Below are positions 32,175 through 43,100 of a stretch of DNA of 45,738 bases, one piece after another (within the stretch, counting starts at the first letter, position 1; each line of letters opens with the position of its first letter). The notes under the pieces are model-generated. The model was not told the origin of the DNA and ran no database searches. It was given only the letters and a program-made list of their open reading frames with translations. A program made the translations under genes and the position numbers. The stretch is from Gemmatimonadota bacterium (GTDB lineage: Bacteria; Latescibacterota; UBA2968; UBA8231): contig JABHDC010000247.1 in assembly GCA_018673255.1 (NCBI GenBank), positions 1 through 45,738 on the forward strand, written 5' to 3'.

Positions 32175-34240
32175 TGATCACTCTCGCCTGGCCTCGGGCC
32201 GTTGTCCTTAGCCTCCTGCTGGCGGTGGCGACGTCCAACGCAGCAGACCGTCTGAGCATCATCGAGGTCCGCCTCGATCGACCGACGATTCACAACCTCG
32301 GTGTGCAGGTACTGATCGAGGGTGATGATGATCGTGATGCACGGATCGATCTGTATTGGCGTGTGGTGGGAGATTCGATGTGGCAGAAGGCTCTACCCTT
32401 GTTGCGCGTCTGGCCGGAGACGGTGTCGATCGATGTTCCCCAGCAATTTGCCGGCTCGCTCTTCGACCTGCTGCCCGGAACTGAATACGAGATCGAGCTG
32501 GTCGCCCAGGACCCGGACGGAGGAAACGAACGCCATCGACTCTCTGCCACGACCCGGCCAATCCCTATCACTGAGCCTGCCACGGCACGTCTCGTGCCCG
32601 TCAGCACGAAAGCGGATCTGATCGCCGCTCTGAGTGCGGCCCAGGCTGGCGACGTGATCACCCTGGCTGACGGCCTGTATACCGGCCCTTTTGAGATGCG
32701 ACGCAGTGGCACCGTCTCCAATCCCATCGTGATTCGAGGCCATGGTGTCGGGACGATTCTGGATGGTGGTGACTGTGGCAGCTGTGATGTCCTCGACGTC
32801 GTTGGCAGCTGGGTTCACATCGAAGACCTGACGCTGCAGTCAGCGGTCCGAGGCCTGCGATTCTCCGCTGTGGGTGCCGTGGGAAATGTTGCCCGGAGAC
32901 TGCGCATCCGGGATGTCGTGCACGGCATCGGCAAGAACATGGAGCAGGCGGACTTCTATCTGTGCGACAACGACATTCAGGGGCGTCTGGTGTGGCCCTG
33001 GGTGCTGGAATCCAACGCAATCTCCCATTGGGATGATCGTGGCGTCGACCTGGCCGGCGACGGGCACATCGTCTGTCACAACCGTATTGCCGGTTTCGGA
33101 GATCCTGTGGTGAACAAACAACTCGGTTCGCGGGCCTGGGACGTCTATGGCAATGACATCATCGACGCCTTCGACGGCACCGAACTGGACGAAGCGACCG
33201 GCAATGTGCGGCTCTATCGAAATCGGTTCGTCAACGTGATGGATCCGATTTCCATCCAACCCATCCACGGGGGACCCGCCTATGCCCTGCGCAATGTCGG
33301 TCACAACATCGTACAGGAGCAGATCAAGCTGAAGAGTCTTGGGGGACAGCAGATGCCCTCGGGTGCTCTGATCTATCACAACAGTTTCACCAGCCCTACA
33401 CGAGCATCGAACTCACAGGCACCGATCACACAGTACAACTTCGAGGTGCGCAACAATCTCTTCATCGGCCCCCATCAGCCCGAGCGAGGCACGAGTGTCG
33501 ACTGGACGACGAACCTGGTCGGCGCCGTCTTCGATGCGAATGGTTATTGGCCGGATGGTGGGTTCTGGTTCGGCCGAATCGATGGCGTGAATCAGTATTG
33601 GGAGAGTTGGGAAGAGGTGCAGGCAGCGGGCCGTTTCGAGGCGCACGGGATCCTGCTGCAGGAGGACTCGATCTTCGCCGCCGGATTTGTGGGTCCTGAC
33701 GATGCCCGGACACGTCACGATGCGCCGCCCTTTGCACTGCATCGCGACAGCGGCGCCATCGATGCCGGTCAGATGTTGCCAGGGATCAACGATCACTTTG
33801 CCGGCGAGGCGCCGGATCTTGGGGCGATCGAGGCGGGTTGCGAAGAGCCACACTACGGTCCCCGGCCGGCCGATGAAGAGGGCCGTGTGTGGCGGATCGA
33901 TTGTGTGCCCGTCATCCGGTCCACCGACATCCAGGGGGCCGACCTATCACCGTCCTCGCCGACCATGGCGGCATTGCGCCCGAACGTGCCCAATCCCTTC
34001 AACCCGAACACGCGGATTCGCTTCGATCTGCCCCAATCGACGCCCGCTCAACTCACCATCCATGACGTGCTGGGCCGTCGTGTTCGTACGCTCCTGTCGG
34101 GGTTACGCGGTGCAGGCACGCACCAGGTCGAGTGGGATGGTCGTGATGCAGATGGTGCCGAGCTGTCGAGTGGGGTCTACTTCTGCCGCCTGGCGACTGA
34201 CCACACGACCCAGGCGCGACGCATGCTGTTGTTGCGCTGA
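32174..34240 (+). CDS. Secreted right-handed beta-helix protein with FlgD/T9SS-like C-terminal tail
   Basis: 688 aa from the ATG at 32174, overlapping the GH94 stop by one base. Residues 1-24 are a signal peptide (VVLSLLLAVATSNA). Residues 25-125 form an Ig/Fn3-like domain (LLPGTEYEIELVAQDPDG). Residues 140-560 make a parallel beta-helix that starts DLIAALSAAQAGDVITLADG and GPFEMRRSGTVSNPIVIRG, the pattern of PL6-type (chondroitinase B/alginate lyase) proteins. The C-terminal 80 residues (NVPNPFNPNTRIRF, HDVLGRRVRTLL, SSGVYFCRL) are a FlgD-type Ig tail, used as a surface or secretion domain in FCB-group bacteria. It probably cleaves or binds an extracellular polysaccharide whose fragments feed the cell. 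Confidence 0.88.
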   Translation: MITLAWPRAVVLSLLLAVATSNAADRLSIIEVRLDRPTIHNLGVQVLIEGDDDRDARIDLYWRVVGDSMWQKALPLLRVWPETVSIDVPQQFAGSLFDLLPGTEYEIELVAQDPDGGNERHRLSATTRPIPITEPATARLVPVSTKADLIAALSAAQAGDVITLADGLYTGPFEMRRSGTVSNPIVIRGHGVGTILDGGDCGSCDVLDVVGSWVHIEDLTLQSAVRGLRFSAVGAVGNVARRLRIRDVVHGIGKNMEQADFYLCDNDIQGRLVWPWVLESNAISHWDDRGVDLAGDGHIVCHNRIAGFGDPVVNKQLGSRAWDVYGNDIIDAFDGTELDEATGNVRLYRNRFVNVMDPISIQPIHGGPAYALRNVGHNIVQEQIKLKSLGGQQMPSGALIYHNSFTSPTRASNSQAPITQYNFEVRNNLFIGPHQPERGTSVDWTTNLVGAVFDANGYWPDGGFWFGRIDGVNQYWESWEEVQAAGRFEAHGILLQEDSIFAAGFVGPDDARTRHDAPPFALHRDSGAIDAGQMLPGINDHFAGEAPDLGAIEAGCEEPHYGPRPADEEGRVWRIDCVPVIRSTDIQGADLSPSSPTMAALRPNVPNPFNPNTRIRFDLPQSTPAQLTIHDVLGRRVRTLLSGLRGAGTHQVEWDGRDADGAELSSGVYFCRLATDHTTQARRMLLLR

Positions 34241-34259
34241 GAAGGCGGGAATGTAGGAG

Positions 34260-34300
34260 ATCCTCGTCTGGGCACGCCGGCCAGGCCGTGAGCCGAGGAT
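34260..34300. terminator. Possible bidirectional hairpin between convergent genes
   Basis: ATCCTCG at 34260-34266 pairs with CGAGGAT at 34294-34300, and CACG/CGTG inside (about 34273-34290) can extend the stem. It lies between the stops of the beta-helix and kinase genes. There is no T-run, so it would be an atypical terminator. Confidence 0.35.
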
Positions 34301-34306
34301 GCAGCC

Positions 34307-37141
34307 TCAGGAGGCGCGCTCTCTGACGTATTGTTCAAGGGCCTCTTGAGCTTGCTCAAAACGTGCTTCGATCTGCGTCAGCGTCTGGGCCACATCTTCC
34401 GGAATGTTCTCATCAACGGCCGATTCCAATTGCTGGCAGATTCCGGCCAGCAGGGGAGTGCCCAGGTCACGACCACTGCCCTTCAGCGTATGCGCCTCAC
34501 GTCGCAGATCCTCCGGGCGACCGTCGGCAGCAGCAGCGATCATGGCGTCGACATTGCGTCGTCCCTCGGCGGCAAAGGCCTCGACGACGCCAGCGACGGT
34601 GAAATCGCTGTCCTGCTCCAGTGATGCCAGATCCTCAAGTGCCGCCAGATCAAGGACTCGCTGTGTCGACTCCCCACCTTCCACTTCGCCCGGGGGTGAA
34701 GCGCCCGCAGTTACCGGCACAGCGTCTGCGGTGACCGCTGACAGCACACGCTGAATCTCCTCAAAGAGCGCGGCACGACGTACCGGCTTGGGTACGTAGC
34801 CATCCATGCCGGCATCCAGGCACATCTGGCGATCGCCCTCCATGGCATTGGCGGTCAGGCCGATGATCGGGATGTGGTGACCGGATTGCCCTTCGCCCGC
34901 GCGAATATGTTGTGTCGCTTCCAGACCCCCCATCTGTGGCATCTGCAGATCCATCAAGATCACGTCGTGTCTAGCGTCACCTTCGAGGGCTGCCAGGACT
35001 TCCAGGCCATTGTTGGCGATGGTGGCCTGATGGCCATGACCCTGCAACAGGCCAACGGCGACACGCTGGTTGATCTTGTTGTCCTCGGCGAGCAGGACCT
35101 GTAGAGGTGTCAGATTCCATTGGTCGGTGTTCTGAATGACTTCCTGGTCCGCGCCCAGGTCGATTCGACCGGCGAGGGCTGCGAGAATCGAGTCCATCAA
35201 GTCCGAAGGGGCGACAGGTTTGCGCAGGCAATTACTGACGCCTTTGGTTCGTACCTGTTCGATGTAGTCGGGATCGTCCAGCGAGGTCAACATCATCACC
35301 GCTGCTGGCACCAGATGCTGATCCTGGTGGATCGCATCTGCCACCTGCAGGCCATCCATTTCCGGCATCATGCCATCGAGGATCACGAGGTCGAAGGGCT
35401 CCTCTTCCTCCTGGGCCGCTTTGAGCACGCGAAGGGCCGCCTTGCCATTGGCGATGGGGACCGGATTCATCCCCCAACCTGCAAGTGTCTCCCGCAGGAT
35501 CAGGCGATTCGTCTCGTTGTCATCCACGATGAGGGCAGAGAGTCCCTGCAGGTCTGCTGGCTGTGGTCGAGGTACCGCTTCATCATCCGGTGCCGGCGGC
35601 AGGTGGACCGTGACGTGGAAGGTGCTGCCCTGGCCCAACGAACTGTCGACCCAGATGCGACCGCCCATCATTTCCACAAATTGGCGCGAGATGCTCAGAC
35701 CGAGTCCGGTCCCACCGAACTTGCGGGTTGTGGATGAATCGGCCTGGGAGAAGGCATCGAAGATTGACGCTTGTTCCTCAGGGCCGATCCCAATGCCTGT
35801 GTCCTGCACCGAGATTTGCAGGATATCAGCGCCTTCACGTGCGGTCGCATCGGTGACGCGCAGCACGATCTCGCCTTCGTGGGTGAACTTGATTGCATTG
35901 CCGACGAGATTCACGGCGATCTGACGCAGGCGGCCGGGATCGCCGGTCAGGCGTGCCGGGATATCGGGGGCCACGCTGCATGCCAGTTCCAGGCCCTTCT
36001 CATGGGCGCGCACGGCCATCAGTTTCATCACCGAGTCCACCACGTCCCAGAGTGTGAATTCGGTCTCCTCCAGCACGAGTTTGCCCGACTCGATCTTCGA
36101 CAGATCGAGGATGTCGTTGATGAGGCTGAGCAGGGCGTCGGCGGACACAGAGATCGTGTCGAGGTAGTGGCCCTGCGTTGGTGTCAGGCGGGTGTCCAGG
36201 AGCAACTCCGTCATGCCGATGATGCCATTCATCGGCGTGCGGATCTCGTGGCTCATGTTGGCGAGGAATTCACTCTTGGCCTGACTCGCCTCCAGGGCCG
36301 TGTCACGGGCGCTGATCAGGTCATGGTTGATGGACTGAATGGTCTCGCGGGCCTGCCGGTGCCGGTCGATCTCCTGTTGCAGGGCGTCGTTGCTCTGGGA
36401 CAATTCCAGGGTGCGCTCTTCGACGCGGGTCTCGAGCACTTCCTGGGCCTGTCGCAGTTCGACATCGCGGCTCTGCACCTGTTCGAGCATGGCATTGAAG
36501 TCGTCATGGAGTTGCCCGATTTCACCACCGGTTTGGCGCGCCACCCGATCGCTGTAGTCACCGGTCTCCGTGACGCGACGTGTCGCCTGCGCCAGGGACA
36601 AGACCGGGCCAGAGATGTGCCGCTGCAAGAGCGTGGAGAGCAATGCGGCCACACCGATACCACCGATCATAAGCAGGAAGGCGCTGAGCACAAATCGCTT
36701 GATACGATCGCTGAGACTACTCATATCGGCATTGACGAAGACGGTCCCGATCGGGCCGGATTCATCGGCGATGCCGCGATACAGCAGTAGATGATTGCCG
36801 TCGAATTCGTGCATGTCCGGTCGGGCTGGCGGCAGCAGATTTCTGTCCGCCCCCACCGGATAGGTGGCGAAGATGTTGCCGTCGCCATCGTAGATGCAGG
36901 CATGCACGATCACCGGTTCGCTCGCAAGGGCAGCGAGGATCTCCGTAGCCGAATCCGCATCGAGGAATTGGAGTGTCGGAATCGTGTTGATCCCGACGAT
37001 TGTCGCTGTGGTGCTGATGCGCTCGACAATGCTTTGACGGGACGCACTGATGTCGGCGATGACGTAGTAGACACTGACGAAGACCAGAACGGTAAAGGCC
37101 GTCAGAATCTGGATTCCGACAAGCTTGCGACCGATCGACAT
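34307..37141 (-). CDS. BarA-like hybrid sensor histidine kinase
   Basis: 944 aa from the ATG at 37141; the frame stays open another 230 codons but that part is antisense to the adhesin. Domains: membrane helix 1 (about 9-29), periplasmic sensor domain (30-148), membrane helix 2 (150-173), HAMP and coiled coil (174-285), HisKA with H298 ([12 protein letters not shown]), HATPase with N415, DTGIGIG and GGTGLGLS (about 405-515), receiver 1 with D589 (ILDGMMPE), receiver 2 with D731 (LMDLQMPQ), and Hpt with H884 (AHTLKGSG). It relays phosphate His-Asp-His-Asp from an outside signal. The start codon sits on a perfect palindrome, with no ribosome site or promoter upstream, so its 5' context may be lost. 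Confidence 0.93.
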   Translation of the reverse strand: MSIGRKLVGIQILTAFTVLVFVSVYYVIADISASRQSIVERISTTATIVGINTIPTLQFLDADSATEILAALASEPVIVHACIYDGDGNIFATYPVGADRNLLPPARPDMHEFDGNHLLLYRGIADESGPIGTVFVNADMSSLSDRIKRFVLSAFLLMIGGIGVAALLSTLLQRHISGPVLSLAQATRRVTETGDYSDRVARQTGGEIGQLHDDFNAMLEQVQSRDVELRQAQEVLETRVEERTLELSQSNDALQQEIDRHRQARETIQSINHDLISARDTALEASQAKSEFLANMSHEIRTPMNGIIGMTELLLDTRLTPTQGHYLDTISVSADALLSLINDILDLSKIESGKLVLEETEFTLWDVVDSVMKLMAVRAHEKGLELACSVAPDIPARLTGDPGRLRQIAVNLVGNAIKFTHEGEIVLRVTDATAREGADILQISVQDTGIGIGPEEQASIFDAFSQADSSTTRKFGGTGLGLSISRQFVEMMGGRIWVDSSLGQGSTFHVTVHLPPAPDDEAVPRPQPADLQGLSALIVDDNETNRLILRETLAGWGMNPVPIANGKAALRVLKAAQEEEEPFDLVILDGMMPEMDGLQVADAIHQDQHLVPAAVMMLTSLDDPDYIEQVRTKGVSNCLRKPVAPSDLMDSILAALAGRIDLGADQEVIQNTDQWNLTPLQVLLAEDNKINQRVAVGLLQGHGHQATIANNGLEVLAALEGDARHDVILMDLQMPQMGGLEATQHIRAGEGQSGHHIPIIGLTANAMEGDRQMCLDAGMDGYVPKPVRRAALFEEIQRVLSAVTADAVPVTAGASPPGEVEGGESTQRVLDLAALEDLASLEQDSDFTVAGVVEAFAAEGRRNVDAMIAAAADGRPEDLRREAHTLKGSGRDLGTPLLAGICQQLESAVDENIPEDVAQTLTQIEARFEQAQEALEQYVRERAS

Positions 37142-37148
37142 GTCGATC
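37133..37148. repeat. 16-bp perfect palindrome at the kinase/adhesin junction
   Basis: GATCGACATGTCGATC, self-complementary, centred between 37140 and 37141. Reading left it gives the kinase's ATG-TCG-ATC; reading right it gives the adhesin's GTC-GAT. It is therefore the point where two oppositely oriented coding sequences share a 9-base string. Confidence 0.9.
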
Positions 37149-40100
37149 TGAGCGCTACCCTGATCGCCGACACTCTGCTCGAGGTGAAGGCAGGCCTGGG
37201 GGCCAACGGAACGGGCAGCATCAGCGCCGATATCCGTGGCGATCTGCAGACGGCCACAGGGGATGTCTCCCTGACCGCCGGTGCGCAGGCCGGAGACATC
37301 AACCTGCAGCAGACGACGCTGACCGCAGGCGCGGACGCGATTCTCACAGCCGTCGCCGGCCGCATCGACCACGGCGAGGGCCTTCTCAGCGCCACGAACC
37401 TGGCGGTCAGCGCTGCCGACGGCGTGACGGCTAACGTTCTGATCGCGACCATCGACGCGGTGGTCACGGGAGTCGGCGATATCCGAATCGCCAGCGGCGA
37501 CGACATCACGCTGACTCGCCTGGAGGCGGCGGACGGCGAGATCTGGGTTGATGCCCTGGGCTCGATCACGGCCGTCGACGTTGTCACTGGCGGCGCCTCC
37601 GATGCCAACGACATCACGCTCTCGACCTTTGCTATCACCGGGAACGCCGCAGATCTCCACGTGCAACGCCTGTCGGCCGGTGGTAACGGCGATATCACAC
37701 TGAGCGTCCAAGGCGCTCTGCTCCAGACCCTGATCGCTTCCGGCGGCTCGCCGATCATTGCCGACGTCCTGGAAGTGAAGGTGCCGGGGGCGGTAAGCCT
37801 TGAGACACAGGTCGGTACGGTCACTGTCCACACCCAGTCCTCAGGCGATGTGGTCATCACCCAGAGTGGCTCGGGACGGCTGCGGGTCGACGACACAGAG
37901 GTGGCTGACGGCGCATTCACCCTGAATCACTCAGCGGGCGCAGCCGACTTGGCGCAGGTGGCGTTGCTGGCGAATGACGACATCTACGACGTAGTCGTGA
38001 GCGCTGGCGGCGACATCCGCGTCGGCCTGGTCAGCACGGGACCTCACTACACGGACATCAGCGACGTGCCGGCCCCGTCACTGGGTGCCGAGGCCGGTGT
38101 CACGATACACGGCGATGTCAGCCTCACCAGCGGCGGTAAGATCACTGAGCTGGGCAACGACGCTGGCGCCGATCTCATCGGTGATCGGCTTGTGCTGCAG
38201 GCAGCCACCGGCATCACCCGGCTCGAGATCGCTGCCAACGAACTGGTATCCGTCACCTCCACCTCGGGCAATGTGCAGCTGACTGAACTCGACGGAGAAG
38301 GCGAGAAGTCGGTCGGCCTCCTGGTGACGCTCGTGGAGGCCACTGCCGGCTCCGTGACCGTCCAGGCCCATGGTCTGATGACCGTTGCTAACGTCGTGGC
38401 CGGCGGCGTTGATAGTATCGTCCGGCTGGTCAGTGAGAGTGGAACCCTCGAGATCCTAGAGCCAGGCACCGGCCAGCCCGAGGCCCTCCAGGCCACCGGC
38501 GGCTATGCTCTGGTGGCGGGCGACGAGTTGATCTCCTATCGATTCTTCGAGGGACCCAGGCTGGTTGAGTATCGCTCCGGCGGCACCTTCAGCTTTGCCC
38601 TCCCGACGGACATCACCGCCGATACCATCGCACTCGAGAGTGGCGCGACGCTCACCGTGGCCGGTACCCTTACCGCCAGGGATCGCCTCGAGCTGATCTC
38701 CGACGCCAACGTGTTCATCGATGGGAGCGAAGGGGGTCGCCTCGTTGCGGCGAGCGGCTCCATCGGTCACGTCCTCATCGTCGCACGGGGAACCGAGCAG
38801 GTGACGGCGACGGTCTATGACGAAGAGACCAACGTCAACACGACCGTCACTCAGGACACCGGTTACATCGACATCGAGACTACGGCCCTGCCCGCTGCCC
38901 AACTTGAGCTGCGCGCCCTGCGGGATGTCTTCGTCGACCTGAGTGGCAACCTGACCGTCAACGGCTTCGTCGGTGGCGTGTCGGGCACCGACACCGCTGC
39001 CAACATCACGCTGCGCAGTGACGGCACTCTGACCGTCGGCTCCGGCACCATCGCCGCGACCGACCGACTGGAGTTGCGTTCGGCGCAGCTTTCTGCCAAT
39101 GCCAACGCGCTGTTCGTCGCCGATGTCCTCGACGTACTCGCCGGCGGCGGCATCGTGCTGAACACGAGCGCCAGTCACCTGTACCTGGAGGCCAGCGGCC
39201 CGGGCAACATTCTGGTCACAGAGGCGGATGCGGTCGACCTGGAACGGGTGCTCGCCGTGGACGGCGCGATCAACGTGACCGCCGGAGGCACCATCACCGC
39301 CATCGACGTCCGCTCCCTGACGGACGGAGCGGCTAAGAGCATCACCCTGAAGGCCACGGGTGACATCTTCGTCGACTACATCGAGGCGGCCGTCAATGCC
39401 GGCGCCGATAAGACTGCCGGTGTCGTCAACCTGGACGCCACGGGGACGATCCGTGAGCCGAACGGGCGGATCGACAACGACACGATTGATATCTCGGCCT
39501 TCACGATCAGCTTCAAGCACGGCAACCCCCTTGAGGATATTCCCGTCGTCCGCTTCATCGGCAACGCCGAGGTGGGCTTGGGCACCGAGCTCGAGGTCTA
39601 TTACATAGGCGGCAACCTGAGGAACGATCTATCCTCGTCGGACAACGGTGGCCTGCCGACCCATGTCGACGGCAACTACGTCCTCAATGCGCCCAACCAC
39701 ACGGGTCATGTGAGCATGACCGTCACGGGCAACTTGAAAGTCGTCGCCCTGGGTCTGTCTCCCGGCCGCTTCGTCAAGCTGACCGTCGGTGGAACTCTGA
39801 CGATCCTGCCCACGCTCGACGTGGGCGCCAGTGGCAAGATGATTCTCAGCGCCGGGACGGGTATCACGGCCTCCGGTTCCCTGACGGCGGGTTCGTTGCG
39901 ATTGACGGGTGCGGGCATCTCGGTTGTCGGATCCGTCACAGCGAACTCCCTCACCGTCACTTCTACCGCCGGTATCGCGGTCGGCGGATCGATGACGGCG
40001 AATGCCATCCTCCTCAGTTCGGCTGCCGGTATCACGGCGACTGGCGGACTGACGGCGGACACGGTGACCCTTGCGGCGGGAGATCACTTCGCCCTCAACA

Positions 40101-43100
40101 CCCGGGCGAACTTCCTCACCCTGGCCCAGAACGGTACCGCCAGGAACGCCTCGATCGTCGAGCACGACGGCCTCAGCCTGCTGGGCGCATCTCTCAACGG
40201 CGGCAACCTGTCCATCGTGACCGGCGGCGGCCTTGATGTTGACGGAGCCATCAGTGGCGCCAGAGATGCGACCCTGAGAGCAAATGGGGGCGCCATCGCC
40301 CTCAACGCCAGCGTGACGGCAACCCGCAACGTCAACCTCACGGCGACGGGCAATGTCTCGTCGGCGGCCGTGGTCACAGCGGATGCACTGATCGTGCGCA
40401 GCGGTGGCGCCATCACCTTGCCGACCCGGGTCAGCATTCTCGATCTGGAGAACAGCGGCCCCACTGGCGGCATCCTCATCGATCAGGTCCGTGCCGGCGG
40501 CTTAGTTGACGTGCACCGCCTGGCCATCACGCACGCCGGCAACGGGAGCCACATCACCCTGAGCACCGGCAATGGCAACCTCGGTGTTGCCGGCGGCGGG
40601 GCGGGTGTGTTCACGCGCGGATCGGGTAACGTCACCCTCACAGCCAATGGCACGGGTGCGGACGTCGTCATCGGCGCATCGGTGAGCGCCACGACCGGCG
40701 CCATCAGCCTCCAGGCCGTGGATCAGGTAACCCAGGGCGCGAACATCACCACCTCCGGTGGCTCGATCACGGTCGCAGCCGGGGGCCCGATCGAGATGGC
40801 CGACGGCACGACGGCTCTGGTCAGCGGCGCCGGAAGCATCACCTACACCGCTCAGGGGAGTGTCTCCCTGGGTGTGCTCGACACGCAGGGCCACATCGAC
40901 GTCACTGCCACTGGCGGCAGCATTGTCGACAACACGGGCGGCGAAGGGGCCAACATCCGCGCTGGCAGCGCAACCCTGACGGCAGCCAACCATATTGGCG
41001 CGGCAGGTGCCGCAGACGTCGATACACGGGTTACCGACCTGCGGCTCCACAGCACGGTAGCCGGCGACATCCATATCGGCGAGAAGAATGCGCTGAACCT
41101 CATCAGGGCACAGACAACTGCCAGCGACATCGATCTCACCACGGGCGGGGCCCTCGCCATCGGCGACATCATCTCCCCGCACAATGTGCGCATCACCGCG
41201 GGCGGGCCGGTTTCCAACAGCGGCAAGGTCCAGGCCATCGATCTCACCGTAGTTGCCGTCGGTGCGATCCAGCTCAATACCGAGGTGATAACCCTGTCTG
41301 CTGAGAACACCGGCGCGACGGGGGCGATCACCATTACGGAACTGAACGGCGGCGGCGCCATACGGGTGCAGCTACTCAAGCAGTCCCAGGTGTCCAATAG
41401 CGACCAGATTCAGTTGCACACCCAGAGTGGTGCCATTCGGGTGGTCGCGTCCGGGCAGGGCGTCCACCACCTGGGTTCGGGATCGATTGATCTCTCCGCC
41501 GCTGGCAACGTCAACATCGGCCAGGTCATCAGCTCCCAGGCCGGTGCGATCACGATCACCGCTCAGACGGCGATCACGCAGAACGCGAACATCACCACCC
41601 AGGGCGGGGCCATCAACCTTACCGCCAACGACGGTAGAATCAGCCAGGACCGGGGCACGCAGGCGAGCGTCACCGGCAGCGGCACGATCACCCTGACGGC
41701 AACTGGCGACGTGCGCCTCAACCGGGTTGTCACCTCTGGCCACGCCGACGTCACCGCCGGTTCCGGTCCGAGCACGGGATCCATCGTCGATGTCAGCGAC
41801 GAGATCGAGAGTGCCAACCTCGAGGCCAGCACCGCGATCCTGTTGGCAGACGTAGGAATTGGCGGTCTCGGCGACGACGACCTGGATACAGCTCTGGACT
41901 ACCTCGAGGCTGAGGCCGGCAGCGGCGGCATCTGGGTCGACAACCTGGGCAACCTGGTCGTCGGTGAGATCAGTGCAGTCGAGGGGCTCACGACAGCTGG
42001 CCCGATCGTCGTCAGCACTGCCGGTTCGCTGAGCATCCGTGAAGACGTGACCTCAGCGGCGAACATCGATCTGTCGGCGACAGCAGGTGACGTCGGCGTC
42101 ATTGACGGTTCCTCGGTGCTGGCCGCGACGAATGCCAACCTTCTGGCGAGTGGCTCCATTGCGATCGACGGCTCGTATGTCACGGCGACAGCCGGCATGG
42201 CAGACCTCGATGCACAGGGCGGCCAGCTCTCGCTGATCAACGCTTCGATGGTCACGGCGTTCAGTTCGATCACGGGCAATGCCGGCACTGACCTGACCAT
42301 CGACAGCGGCAGCGGCGCTGTCGCCGGAGACGACGCTGTCCTGACCGCGGGCAACGATCTGCACCTGACGGCGACCAGCACAGTGCAGGCCCAAGACCTG
42401 ATCGCCATTCTCGGAGATCACGGGAACAGCGATCCGGGAATCGGTAGCTCCATCCAACTGCAAGGCATCCTCGATGGCCAGCGGGTCGAGGTGTCGGGCG
42501 AGAAGGACGCCGACTCGATCCTGCTGCAACTGGTGAATCTGGTCGGCCATACGCAGATCTTCGGCCAGGCCGGCGACGACCTGATTACGATCGACCACCT
42601 GGTCACGCTGATCACGGCGCACGACCGGCCGGCGGACGGGGTCACTGGCGCCGTTCAGGACACAGTGGACATTGATGGTGGTGAAGGCGCCGACGACGTT
42701 GTCGTCAATGTCACAGCGGGACGGACCGAGTACATCGTCAACGTCCACGATACCGGTACGATCGGCGCTGACGCTGATGTCCTCACGATCAACGGCACTC
42801 AGCCGCTCGACGCCAATCACGGCAGCGGCAATGACCTGTGGCTGCTGCGTGAGCGCTTCGTCGCTTATATGACGCCGCAGGTCAGCCTTGCTGCGGGCGT
42901 ACCGCCAGGGACGCTCCATCCCGAGATGGAGCGGATCAACTACGACGGCACGATCAATGGCCGACTGCAGATCAACTCCCTGGGTGGCGACGACCAGTTC
43001 TACGTAGACGACAACAGTTCGCCGACCACGTTGAACAGCGGCAACGGGGCGGATCGGTTCCAGATCGGTCAGCTCTTCGAGAGCGAGCGGTCCGCAGCAG

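Noticed and set aside
36791..37141. ATG at 36791 as the start of the adhesin
   Set aside because: The frame is open, but the 117 codons before the junction are the complement of the kinase sensor domain and encode no signal peptide.
37142..37831. Upstream extension of the kinase frame by 230 codons on the minus strand
   Set aside because: It is the exact codon-register complement of the adhesin frame, and its protein is low-complexity. The kinase has a natural N-terminus with a membrane helix starting at 37141.
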